Shown in pieces: positions 33,867-41,163 of a DNA stretch of 64,000 nucleotides. The DNA is from Solirubrobacter ginsenosidimutans (lineage in GTDB: Bacteria > Actinomycetota > Thermoleophilia > Solirubrobacterales > Solirubrobacteraceae): positions 1 through 64,000 of the forward strand of contig NZ_JAPDOD010000005.1 of NCBI RefSeq assembly GCF_027587205.1. Direction: 5' to 3'. Below the pieces are notes generated by a model. The model searched no databases. It was not told the origin of the DNA and saw only the letters and a list, made by a program, of their open reading frames with translations. Position 1 is the first letter of the stretch. Each line of letters starts with the position of its first letter. A program made the translations under genes and the position numbers.

Positions 33867-35593
33867 CCCGCCTTGCATCCAAGTCGTATACCGGGGTCAG
33901 ACCCCGGTATACGCGCGGTATACAAGCAGTACACAGGGGTCTGACCCCGGTATACGGGTGGTATGCACGTTGTATGCATGGTGGGGGGCGGCGGGTCGTC
34001 GTGCTCGGGGCCGGGGCCGCGATGGCGGCGGCGGGGGTGCTGGCGGCGTCGGGGTGGCTGGTGACGCGGGCGGCGGAGCGGCCGCCCGTGCTGGCGTTGC
34101 TGGCCGCGATCGTGGTGGTGCGGGCGCTTGGGCTGGTGCGTGCGTTCGGGCGCTATGGGGAGCGGATCGCCGCCCATGACGCGGCGTTTCGCACGCTTGC
34201 CGGCCTGCGGGTGCGGTGGTACCGGCAGCTGATCGCGGGTCCAGGTCGTGCGTTGCCGGCGGCGGATCTGCTGAGCCGGTTCGTGATCGACGTCGACGAG
34301 CTGCAGCACCGCGACCTGCGGGTCCGCTGGCCCGCCGCGGTGGCGGCGGTGGCGGCCGCGGTGACGACCGCGATCGCGGTCGCGATCCTCCCGCTCGCCG
34401 GGCTCGTGCTCGGCACGGGCCTGGGCGTGGCCGGCACGGTCGTTCCCGGGCTCGCGTACCTCAGCGCGCGCGAAGGCCTGGCCCGCCAGGGGGCCGCGCG
34501 CGGCGCGCTCGTCGACGAGCTCGTCGAGGCGATGGACGCCGCTCCGCAGCTCGCCCTCGCCGGCCGCGTCCCGCAACGCCTGCGGCGACTCGACGATGCC
34601 TCGGCCGAGCTGTCGAAGATCGGGCGCCGGGACGCGGGCGCTGCCGCACTCGCTCAAGGCCTGGGTGTGCTCGTCGCGGGCGCGACGCTGATCGGCGTCC
34701 TGCTCGTCGCCGCGGCCGCCGACCTCGACCCGGTCTGGCTCGGCGCACTCGCGCTGCTCGCGCTGGGAGCGTTCGAGACGGTCGCGCCGCTGCCCGAGGC
34801 CGCGATCCGCGCGGTCGGCGTGCGCGAGGCGCACAGGCGCCTGCAAGACGCGACCGCGGCGCCGCCCGAGGCCACGGGCGCCGCGCGAAGGTCGACTTTC
34901 TCGGGCAGAGCACGAGAAACTCGACTCTCGCCGCGCCGGTCGCGACCGCACGAGGCGACCGTCGTTGCGCGCGGGCTCAGGCATCGGCCCGGGACGGACG
35001 GCCCGCTGGTGCTCGACGGCGTCGACTTCACGCTCGAAGAAGGCGAGCGCGTCGCGCTGATCGGGCCGAGCGGGGCAGGAAAGACGGTGCTCGCCCACCT
35101 GCTCGCCGGCCTGGAGACGCCCGACGAGGGCGCGGTCACCATCAGACGCGAGCAGGTCCGCCTCGCGGGCCAGGACGCCCACCTGTTCGCGACCTCGATC
35201 GCCAACAACGTGCGGATCGGCGCGCCCCGAGCCACCGACGCCCAGATCGAACAAGCGCTGCGCGCCACCGGGCTGAGCCCCTGGCTCGACGCCCTCCCCG
35301 ACGGCATCCACACACTCGTGGGAGAAGCCGGCTTCGCGGTGTCCGGCGGCCAGTGCCAGCGGATCGCGCTCGCCCGCTGTCTGGTCTCCCCCGCCCGCCT
35401 GCTCCTGCTCGACGAGCCGACCGCGATGCTCGACCCGCCCGCGGCGCACGCGTTCCTCACCGACCTCGAACAGGCAGCGGGCGACCGCGGCGTGCTCGTG
35501 ATCACCCACCAGCGGGGCGAGCTGCTGGACGCCTTCGACCGCGTGCTCGAACTGCGCGACGGGCACTTGACCGAAGGGGAGTTGGCGCGTTGA
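33863..35593 (+). CDS. cydC: ABC exporter subunit CydC with palindromic insertions
   Basis: 576 residues if started at the ATG at 33863 (ATGA overlap with cydD); a start at 33974 would omit the repeat-coded N-terminus. Residues 5-37 are encoded by two 27-nt palindromes, and true CydC sequence begins only at RRVVVLGAGAAMAAAGVLAASGWLV. The transmembrane domain is followed by a linker (about residues 343-355) coded by a second, REP-like palindrome at 34891-34925. The nucleotide-binding domain is intact: IGPSGAGKTVLAHLL, LAGQDAHLFATSIANNVRIG, VSGGQCQRIALARCL and LLLLDEPTAMLD. Partner of CydD in exporting reductant for cytochrome bd assembly. Motifs suggest it still functions. Confidence 0.9.
   Translation: MTRLASKSYTGVRPRYTRGIQAVHRGLTPVYGWYARCMHGGGRRVVVLGAGAAMAAAGVLAASGWLVTRAAERPPVLALLAAIVVVRALGLVRAFGRYGERIAAHDAAFRTLAGLRVRWYRQLIAGPGRALPAADLLSRFVIDVDELQHRDLRVRWPAAVAAVAAAVTTAIAVAILPLAGLVLGTGLGVAGTVVPGLAYLSAREGLARQGAARGALVDELVEAMDAAPQLALAGRVPQRLRRLDDASAELSKIGRRDAGAAALAQGLGVLVAGATLIGVLLVAAAADLDPVWLGALALLALGAFETVAPLPEAAIRAVGVREAHRRLQDATAAPPEATGAARRSTFSGRARETRLSPRRSRPHEATVVARGLRHRPGTDGPLVLDGVDFTLEEGERVALIGPSGAGKTVLAHLLAGLETPDEGAVTIRREQVRLAGQDAHLFATSIANNVRIGAPRATDAQIEQALRATGLSPWLDALPDGIHTLVGEAGFAVSGGQCQRIALARCLVSPARLLLLDEPTAMLDPPAAHAFLTDLEQAAGDRGVLVITHQRGELLDAFDRVLELRDGHLTEGELAR
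33886..33955. repeat. Tandem 27-nt palindromes at the cydC 5' end
   Basis: Copy 1 (33886-33912) is a perfect palindrome, GTATACCGGGGTC and its complement around a central A. Copy 2 (33929-33955) differs at arm positions 4 and 7 and has a central T. A further GTATAC lies between them at 33918-33923 and GTATGCA repeats follow at 33961-33979. The cores GGGGTC-A/T-GACCCC resemble REP-type elements mobilised by Y1 transposases. No such transposase gene is in the window. Confidence 0.75.
34891..34925. repeat. REP-like palindromic element, copy 2 (inside cydC)
   Basis: 35-nt inverted repeat with 13-nt arms (34891-34903 and 34913-34925, one mismatch). It is 28/35 identical to the core of the element at 5211-5245. 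It is read in frame as part of the cydC linker between membrane and ATPase domains, encoding roughly STFSGRARETRL. Confidence 0.7.
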
Positions 35594-35678
35594 CGCTGTC
35601 GATCTCCAATCGCCGGTTCGTCCCCTGGATGATCCGCGACATACGGTGATCGCGGCGAACAAAGACGGAGGTGCGGGC

Positions 35679-36074
35679 ATGAAGGTGCTGCTGACGTTCT
35701 ACGGCGCGGAGCAGACCGGGCTGGACTCGTCGCCCGAGGAGATCGCGCAGACGTTCACGACCTGGGGCGAGTTCGGCGAGGCCGCCGGCGCGGCCGGGGT
35801 CCTGATCGCCTGCGAAGGTCTCGAGGGTGCGCACGCGACGACCACGATCCGCGTCGACGGGCAGGGAAGGCACGTGACCGACGGGCCGTTCATGGAGACC
35901 AAGGAGCAGCTCGGCGGCTTCGCGCTGCTCGAGGTGCGCGACCTCGACGAGGCCTTGGAATGGTCCGCGCGCACCCCGTGGAACGGGGAAGGACAGACCA
36001 CCGAGATCCACCCGGTGATGGACTACGAGCAGTACGCGGCGCGGGCCGAGAGCGCGGAGCGCGCCGCGTCCTGA
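35679..36074 (+). CDS. YCII-related DGPF-domain protein, partner of ECF42 sigma factor
   Basis: 131 residues from the ATG at 35679 with GGAGG upstream. It has the family signature HVTDGPFMETKEQLGGFALLEVRDLDEALEWS and the C-terminal HPVMDYEQY. DGPF/YCII proteins are small ferredoxin-fold dimers. Genes for them are typically found next to ECF42-type sigma factors, and this gene overlaps the sigma gene by 4 bp if that starts at the CTG. It may sense or modify a ligand that controls the sigma factor; the mechanism is not established. Confidence 0.92.
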   Translation: MKVLLTFYGAEQTGLDSSPEEIAQTFTTWGEFGEAAGAAGVLIACEGLEGAHATTTIRVDGQGRHVTDGPFMETKEQLGGFALLEVRDLDEALEWSARTPWNGEGQTTEIHPVMDYEQYAARAESAERAAS

Positions 36075-37351
36075 CCGGTCCGGCCGCAACGAGCGCCGTC
36101 GTCGAGCGCGCGTTCCGCGAGCACTTCGGTCGCGCGGTCGCCGCCCTGATCCTCTCCTTCGGCGACTGGGACGTCGCCGAGGACGCCGTGCAGGATGCGT
36201 TCACGACGGCGCTCGCCCGCTGGCCGCGCGACGGCGCCCCGCGGGACCCGGCGGCGTGGATCGTCGCGGTCGCGCGCAACCGCGCGATCGACCGCGTCCG
36301 GCGCGAGCGCGCCCTGCGCGGGCGGCTCCCCGAGCTGACCGCGCTCACCCCCACCCACGACGAGCCGCACGAGGACGAACCCGTGCTCACCAGCGTGCCC
36401 GACGAACGGCTGCGCCTGATCTTCACGTGCTGCCATCCGGCCCTCTCACAAGAGGCGCAGGTGGCACTGACGCTGCGCCTGCTCGGCGGCCTCTCGACCG
36501 CGGAGGTCGCCCACGCGTTCCTCGTCGCGGAGCCGACGATGGCGCAGCGGCTGGCCCGCGCGAAGGCCAAGATCCGCGACGCCCAGATCCCGTTCCGCAT
36601 CCCGCCCGACCCCAAGCTGCCCGCACGGCTGGACGCCGTCCTGGACGTCATCTACCTCGTCTTCAACGAGGGCTACGCGGCCAGCGCCGGCGACACCCAC
36701 ATCCGCCAGTCGCTCTGCGCGGAGGCGTTGCGGCTCGTCACCGTCGTCACGGAACTGCTCCCCGACCAGCCGGAGGCGCTCGGGCTGCAGGCGCTGCTGC
36801 TCACCCACGAGGCGCGCCGCGAGACGCGGGTGGACGCGAGCGGGAACCTCGTGCTGCTCGAAGACCAGGACCGCACCCGCTGGGACGCCGACACGATCGA
36901 GCACGCCACCCGCCTCGCTACCCGCGCGCTCCGCAAAGGCCCGCCCGGGCGCTATGTGCTCCAGGCGGCGATCGCGCTCGAGCACGCCAACGCGCCGACG
37001 GCGGCGGACACCCGCTGGAACCGCATCGCCGCGTACTACTCGCACCTCGCCGCGCTCGGGCCCGACCCGGTCGTGGAGCTCAACCGCGCGGTCGCGCTCG
37101 CGATGGCCGGCGACCTCGAAGGCGGCCTCGCCCGGATCGACGCGCTCGGCGGAGCCCTCGACCGCTACCACTACTTCCACGCCGCCCGCGCCGATCTCCT
37201 GCGCCGGCTGGATCGTCGCGCAGAGGCGGCGGCGGCCTACGCCCGCGCCCTGGAGCGAGCGCGCAGCGAGACCGAGCGCGCTTTCCTCACACGCCGGCTC
37301 GACGAGCTGGAGCACGATCAGGACGAAGGCGATGACCGCGCCGGCCGCTGA
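36071..37351 (+). CDS. ECF42-type RNA polymerase sigma factor with C-terminal TPR-like extension
   Basis: About 426 residues. Sigma region 2 is VVERAFREHFGRAVAALILSFGDWDVAEDAVQDAF then AAWIVAVARNRAIDRVRRERAL. Region 4 is TLRLLGGLSTAEVAHAFLVAEPTMAQRLARAKAKIRD. A 200-residue helical extension follows (DAVLDVIYLVFNEGYAAS, LLPDQPEALGLQALLLTHEARRETR, RYVLQAAIALEHANAPT, HYFHAARADLLRRL), the DUF6596-type domain of ECF42. These factors usually lack an anti-sigma and are regulated through the extension. No ATG, GTG or TTG is in frame near the family start. The CTG at 36071, overlapping the DGPF stop and preceded by GGAG, is the best start. Confidence 0.9.
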   Translation: MTGPAATSAVVERAFREHFGRAVAALILSFGDWDVAEDAVQDAFTTALARWPRDGAPRDPAAWIVAVARNRAIDRVRRERALRGRLPELTALTPTHDEPHEDEPVLTSVPDERLRLIFTCCHPALSQEAQVALTLRLLGGLSTAEVAHAFLVAEPTMAQRLARAKAKIRDAQIPFRIPPDPKLPARLDAVLDVIYLVFNEGYAASAGDTHIRQSLCAEALRLVTVVTELLPDQPEALGLQALLLTHEARRETRVDASGNLVLLEDQDRTRWDADTIEHATRLATRALRKGPPGRYVLQAAIALEHANAPTAADTRWNRIAAYYSHLAALGPDPVVELNRAVALAMAGDLEGGLARIDALGGALDRYHYFHAARADLLRRLDRRAEAAAAYARALERARSETERAFLTRRLDELEHDQDEGDDRAGR

Positions 37352-37360
37352 GGCCGGCGC
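37338..37360. terminator. Bidirectional hairpin over the ECF42 stop codon
   Basis: Perfect 9-bp stem GCGCCGGCC/GGCCGGCGC with a 5-nt loop, GCTGA, that contains the last three bases of the sigma gene (TGA, 37349-37351). It lies between convergent genes and may terminate both. No U-tract. Confidence 0.6.
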
Positions 37361-37372
37361 ACGATGGTGTGT

Positions 37373-37981
37373 CTACGGGTGCGCTGGGTGCTCCCGCGCG
37401 TCGACGATCTTGAAGTCCTTGTCGACCGTGACCTCGAGTTCTTTGCCGTCAGTCGTCTTGATGTGCGACTCGTACGGTGCGCTCGAGTCGGTGTTGGTCT
37501 CCGTGCGCACGATCGTGGCGCCGGGGTACTTGGCCAGCACGGCGTCCTCGACGCGCTGCTTGGTCGCGCCGGTCAGGGCGGTCTCCTCGCGGTGCCCGCC
37601 GCGCCCGCCTCCGTGGCCCTTGCCGCCGCCGCGCCCCTGGTCGGCCTGCACCGCCGTGGCCTCGAACGACGCGTTCACGAGGACGACCTGCAGCGTGCCG
37701 GACGAGGTCTTGATGTGGGCGTGGTAGGCCGAGTTGTACGGGCCGCCGGCCTCGGTGCGCAGCACGGTCGCGCCCGGGACCTTCGCGAGCGCGGCGGCCT
37801 TGACCTTCGCGGCGACGTCACTGGAGAGCGCCTCGCGTTGCGGGCGATCCGGCTTCGCCGCGTTGGTTCCGGAAGCCGGCGACGCGGTGTTGCCGGCGGC
37901 GCCGGCGATCGCGGCCCCGCCGAGGCCGAGCGCCCCGAGGGCGGCGGCGGTCACTGCGGTCTTGCGGATACTGCTGATCAT
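37373..37981 (-). CDS. Secreted protein with two PepSY-like repeats
   Basis: 202 residues from the ATG at 37981 with AGGAGGA upstream. The signal peptide is KTAVTAAALGALGLGGAAIAGAA. Two related repeats of about 60 residues follow: VAAKVKAAALAKVPGATVLRTEAGG..YNSAYHAHIKTSSG and QRVEDAVLAKYPGATIVRTETN..SSAPYESHIKTTDGKELEVTVD. They are separated by a Gly/His-rich linker (GRGGGKGHGGGRGGHREE). The repeats match the PepSY pattern of small extracytoplasmic domains thought to inhibit peptidases or bind ligands. Found in many actinobacteria; precise role unknown. The His-rich linker could bind metal. Confidence 0.85.
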   Translation of the reverse strand: MISSIRKTAVTAAALGALGLGGAAIAGAAGNTASPASGTNAAKPDRPQREALSSDVAAKVKAAALAKVPGATVLRTEAGGPYNSAYHAHIKTSSGTLQVVLVNASFEATAVQADQGRGGGKGHGGGRGGHREETALTGATKQRVEDAVLAKYPGATIVRTETNTDSSAPYESHIKTTDGKELEVTVDKDFKIVDAREHPAHP

Positions 37982-38130
37982 GCGTGTCCTCCTGGACTTG
38001 GGTCCCCGTCGCGCCGGCCCGCAGACGAGGCGCTGACATGGCCGCGAGGCTCACACCCCGCCCGTAAAGTCCGGATCAGGCGCGTCTGTGCGTTTCCTGA
38101 GGAGCGACACGCTGCGGCCGCGACGGCAGC

Positions 38131-38161
38131 GTGGGATCACGCGCATTGCGCGTGATCCCAC
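38131..38161. terminator. Long perfect palindrome between two secreted-protein genes
   Basis: 15-bp arms GTGGGATCACGCGCA and complement around a single T. A second small hairpin, GGGCGGG-AACC-CCCGCCC, follows at 38180-38197, just before the end of the minus-strand gene at 38204. Placement suggests transcription termination of that gene; the first palindrome could also be a repeat element. Confidence 0.5.
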
Positions 38162-38203
38162 ACCGTGGGTGTCGTTGGAGGGCGGGAACCCCCGCCCACC
38201 CGA

Positions 38204-38761
38204 TCACAGACCCGGCTTGAGCCCGCGCGCGGTCGCGTACGCGGCCTCGCGCTCGTGCGATGCGTCGCAGTCGGCCAGAACGGCGGAGGCGGTCTCGCCG
38301 CCGCCCGCCCGGACATCCGCGGCCACCTGCCCGAGGACGCTGGCCGTCTCGGCGAACCGCCATGCCGGCCAGGAGGGCACGTCGGCGATCACCTTCCGGC
38401 TCGCCTCAGCGTCTCGTCCGTCCCGCCAGGCGCGCAGCCACTGGCACGACGCGTTGTACTGCAGGACGGCCACGATCTCGGGCCGCGAGAACATGCCGCC
38501 CGCGGTCTCCCAGCGCACCCCGTCGAACGACCCTCCCGCCGGCAGCGGGATGTCGCGGGCGAGGTCGCCGGCGACCACGCGCGCCGTCTCCGCCGGGATC
38601 GAGACGGACGCGACGAACGGGTCGGTCGCGGGTGCGCGGACCAGCGCGCCCGAGCGCTGCGTCGCCGACCCCGCGCCGGCTGCCGACGCCGACGCCGAGA
38701 CCGCGCCGGCGGCCGGGATCGTCAGCGCGATCGTCACACCGATGGCGAGAGCGCGACTCAT
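38204..38761 (-). CDS. Secreted alanine-rich protein of unknown function
   Basis: 185 residues from the ATG at 38761 with GGAAGGA upstream, overlapping the stop of the preceding gene (ATGA). Signal peptide LAIGVTIALTIPAAGAVSASASA. The mature part is helical (VIADVPSWPAWRFAETASVLGQVAADV) with two cysteines (NASCQWLRAWRDG and LADCDASHERE) that could form a disulfide. I recognise no family. Coupled translation with the other small secreted protein suggests the two act together. Confidence 0.75.
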   Translation of the reverse strand: MSRALAIGVTIALTIPAAGAVSASASAAGAGSATQRSGALVRAPATDPFVASVSIPAETARVVAGDLARDIPLPAGGSFDGVRWETAGGMFSRPEIVAVLQYNASCQWLRAWRDGRDAEASRKVIADVPSWPAWRFAETASVLGQVAADVRAGGGETASAVLADCDASHEREAAYATARGLKPGL

Positions 38762-39159
38762 CGCTGGATCCTTCCGTCGTGGTTGACCATCGAGCCGGAG
38801 CCGGCCGTGGTCCTGCCCCGCACCTGGAAGCACTGGCCCGCGCCCCCGAGGTACAGGTTGTGGTAGGTCGTGTCGCCGATTCCGTACGAGCTGCTGCCGA
38901 AGAACGACAGATCGGTGCACGCGTTGGCGGAGATGACAGTGGCCTTGTTCGGGCTGTCGAGCCAGCGGTACGAGGCGTACCCGGTACCGCTGGTGCTGAT
39001 GTGATACTGCGTGGGCCAGGTACTCACCGACTCGGTCAGGTTGAAGTCGACGAGATCGCTGGTCACCTGTGCCGCGGCGCTCGCGGGCAACACGATCGCG
39101 GAGCACAAGGCAGCGCAAATCAGCGCGCGGGTAGACCCGCGGCGGATGCGACGGTCCAT
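38758..39159 (-). CDS. Small secreted protein of unknown function
   Basis: 133 residues from the ATG at 39159 with AAAGGA upstream. The signal peptide is ALICAALCSAIVLPASAAAQ. The mature domain is Ser/Thr/Tyr-rich and beta-like (YHISTSGTGYASYRWLDS, DLSFFGSSSYGIGDTTYHNLYLGGAGQCFQVRGRTTAGSGSM), with two cysteines likely to be bridged. It resembles many uncharacterised actinobacterial exported proteins. It overlaps the next gene by 4 bp. It is divergent from an ECF sigma gene, which might control it; no promoter match can be shown here. Confidence 0.72.
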   Translation of the reverse strand: MDRRIRRGSTRALICAALCSAIVLPASAAAQVTSDLVDFNLTESVSTWPTQYHISTSGTGYASYRWLDSPNKATVISANACTDLSFFGSSSYGIGDTTYHNLYLGGAGQCFQVRGRTTAGSGSMVNHDGRIQR

Positions 39160-39316
39160 TACTAACGGTCCTTTCAGTTCGGATAGGACCGGTGCGCGCG
39201 CCGGTTCAGCGGCCTAGGACCCACCAGGCGCTGGGCCTGTGACCAGCCGGCGTACGGATACGCGCACATTGCGGCATCTGTCCACCGGCGGCGTGGTCGA
39301 CTAGGCTCGCTATCCA

Positions 39317-39922
39317 GTGCGTCGCCGCTTTCGCATCCTCGGCTCGCCGTCAACCAGCCTGCTCGTGCAGTCGTTGAGTGACGTCGAGGTGTTCGCGAGC
39401 TTCTACCGGGCGTACTACGACGGCGTGCTCAGCTTCCTGGTCCGGCGCGTGTTCGACCCGGAGATCGCCTTCGACCTCGTGTCGGAGACCTTCGCGAAGG
39501 CGCTGGAGCGGCGCCGCCAGTTCCGCGGCGACACCGCCGAGCAGGAACAGGCGTGGCTCTTCGCGATCGCGCGTACGGAGCTGTCGCACTACTGGCGCTC
39601 AGGCAAGACTGAACGCGCTGCCATCCAGCGCTACTCGATCGCCGTGCCGGCCTTGACCGAGGCCGAAACCGACCGCATCGAGGCGATGGCCGGGCTGGCC
39701 GGGCTCGGCGACGAGCTCGCCGACGCGCTGTCGGAGCTCCCGCCCGATCACCGGCTCGCGGTCGAGCTGCGCGTGATCAAGGAGCTCTCCTACGCAGAGC
39801 TGGCCGCCGAGCTCGGCGTGTCCGAGCCCACCGCCCGGGCGCGCGTCTCGCGCGGGCTGCGCACGCTCGCCCTCCACATCTCGGCCGAAGACGTCAATGC
39901 CCTGATCGGAGACACGGCGTGA
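39317..39922 (+). CDS. ECF-family RNA polymerase sigma factor
   Basis: 201 residues from a GTG at 39317; a TTG at 39374 is an alternative, since family similarity begins at LSDVEVFASFYRAYYDGVLSFLVRRV. Region 2 is DPEIAFDLVSETFAKALERRRQFRG then EQAWLFAIARTELSHYWRSGKTERAAI. Region 4 is DALSELPPDHRLAVELRVIKELSYAELAAELGVSEPTARARVSRGLRTL. Its last bases overlap the next gene (GTGA), which encodes a single-pass membrane protein and is a probable anti-sigma factor. Confidence 0.9.
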   Translation: MRRRFRILGSPSTSLLVQSLSDVEVFASFYRAYYDGVLSFLVRRVFDPEIAFDLVSETFAKALERRRQFRGDTAEQEQAWLFAIARTELSHYWRSGKTERAAIQRYSIAVPALTEAETDRIEAMAGLAGLGDELADALSELPPDHRLAVELRVIKELSYAELAAELGVSEPTARARVSRGLRTLALHISAEDVNALIGDTA

Positions 39923-40596
39923 ACGCTCCCGGCCGACCCCGCTCCGCTCGCGACGAGCTGCTCGACGAGATCATGGCCGCGGCACGCCGCGAAGAGGCCA
40001 TGGAGCGCCGCGCGCACGCGGCCGGGCCCCGTGCGCGCAGGCACCGGCGCCGGATCGTCGCGATCATCGTCGCGCTCGGCCTCGGGGCGGCCGCCGCGGC
40101 CGGCGCCGCCGACCTCATCTCGACCGGCGAGCCGGTGCACGACAAGACTCCTCGCAGCGAGCGCTACCAACCGCACGAGGCGGGAGCGCCGACGCTGGTG
40201 GCGAAAGCGAGTGACCCGGCGGGCTCGACGACCTGGGGCGTCGGCATCTTCACGAGCGCCGCCGGACTGGACTGCGCCGTCGCCGGACAGGTTCGCGGCG
40301 TCACGCTCGGGTTGATCCGCAACGGGACGTTCCATCCGTACGAGCGCGGCAGCTTCGGAACGTGCGCCGGAAAGGGAATCCCGATCATGTCCGATCGGCT
40401 CGTGATCGGCGGTCCCCAGCCGCGGACGATCGTGTTCGGGCGCACCCGTCGCCCGGACCACTCGGTGGTCGTCGAATCCGGCGGCAAGCCACACACCGTC
40501 GCGCCGGCCGCGGGCGGCGCCTTCCTCTTCGTCTTCGAAGGCAAATTGCGCCCCGACGAGGCCATCCCGCACGCCGGCGCCAAGCTCCAGCCCTGA
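39919..40596 (+). CDS. Single-pass membrane protein, putative anti-sigma factor
   Basis: 225 residues from a GTG at 39919 overlapping the sigma gene stop. A charged cytoplasmic N-terminus (ARDELLDEIMAAARREEAMERRAHA), one membrane helix (RIVAIIVALGLGAAAAAGAADLI) and an extracytoplasmic domain of about 160 residues with two cysteines (GLDCAVAGQV and FGTCAGKG). The topology and coupling to an ECF sigma gene fit an anti-sigma or sensor. However, the zinc anti-sigma motif HxxxCxxC is absent, so this is by context only. Confidence 0.75.
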   Translation: MNAPGRPRSARDELLDEIMAAARREEAMERRAHAAGPRARRHRRRIVAIIVALGLGAAAAAGAADLISTGEPVHDKTPRSERYQPHEAGAPTLVAKASDPAGSTTWGVGIFTSAAGLDCAVAGQVRGVTLGLIRNGTFHPYERGSFGTCAGKGIPIMSDRLVIGGPQPRTIVFGRTRRPDHSVVVESGGKPHTVAPAAGGAFLFVFEGKLRPDEAIPHAGAKLQP

Positions 40597-41162
40597 TGGC
40601 CGAGCTGCCTGAGCGCGCCTACCCGGGGATGCCCGGGTACTCGACGATGAGCGAGCACGCGATGCGCTACGCGTGGGCGTGCGGGCTCGTCGGCGGGTTG
40701 GACGTGCTGGACCTCGGCTGTGGCACCGGCTACGGCTCGGAGATGCTGTCGTGGACCGCGCGGCGGGTCCGCGGCTTCGACCTCTGGCAGCCGGAACAGG
40801 ACGACTTGCCGACGTGGCCCAGCGCTCCCGAGTTGCACTTCTCGCACGACCTCTGCACCGATCCGCTGCCCAGTGCCGACGCGGGCGTGATGTTCGAGGT
40901 GCTCGAGCATCTCCCCGACCCGCTGGCGGCACTGGAGCGCATCTGGTCCGCGGTGTCACTGCTGATCCTCAGCTTCCCGAACCCGACCTACCACGGCTCG
41001 CCCCTGAACCCTTGGCATGTCAATGACTGGCCGCTGGGGCGCGTCGAGACGCACCTCGAAGCGACGACGATCGAACACTTCCACCAGCCGCACGGCTCGC
41101 CGTTGCTGGCGCCAGGACGCGACGCGGAAGCGCCGTTCTGGGTGATGGTCGCGCGCCGCTGA
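40596..41162 (+). CDS. Class I SAM-dependent methyltransferase
   Basis: 188 residues from the ATG at 40596, sharing one base with the upstream stop. SAM motif I is GLDVLDLGCGTGYGSEML; an acidic residue follows at the end of strand 2 (VRGFDLW), and the post-I region SADAGVMFEVLEHLPDPLAALERIW has the Methyltransf_11/23 pattern. The substrate is unknown. It is convergent with the ThiF-like gene. Coupling to the sigma/anti-sigma pair suggests the methyltransferase belongs to the same transcript. Confidence 0.87.
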   Translation: MAELPERAYPGMPGYSTMSEHAMRYAWACGLVGGLDVLDLGCGTGYGSEMLSWTARRVRGFDLWQPEQDDLPTWPSAPELHFSHDLCTDPLPSADAGVMFEVLEHLPDPLAALERIWSAVSLLILSFPNPTYHGSPLNPWHVNDWPLGRVETHLEATTIEHFHQPHGSPLLAPGRDAEAPFWVMVARR

Positions 41163-41163
41163 T

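Noticed and set aside
33886..33955. Intrinsic terminator between cydD and cydC
   Set aside because: The palindromes lie inside the coupled cydD/cydC coding overlap and have no U-tract; a repeat element is a better reading.
36071..37351. Zinc anti-sigma factor for the ECF42 sigma
   Set aside because: No neighbouring membrane or HxxxCxxC protein; ECF42 factors carry their own regulatory extension.
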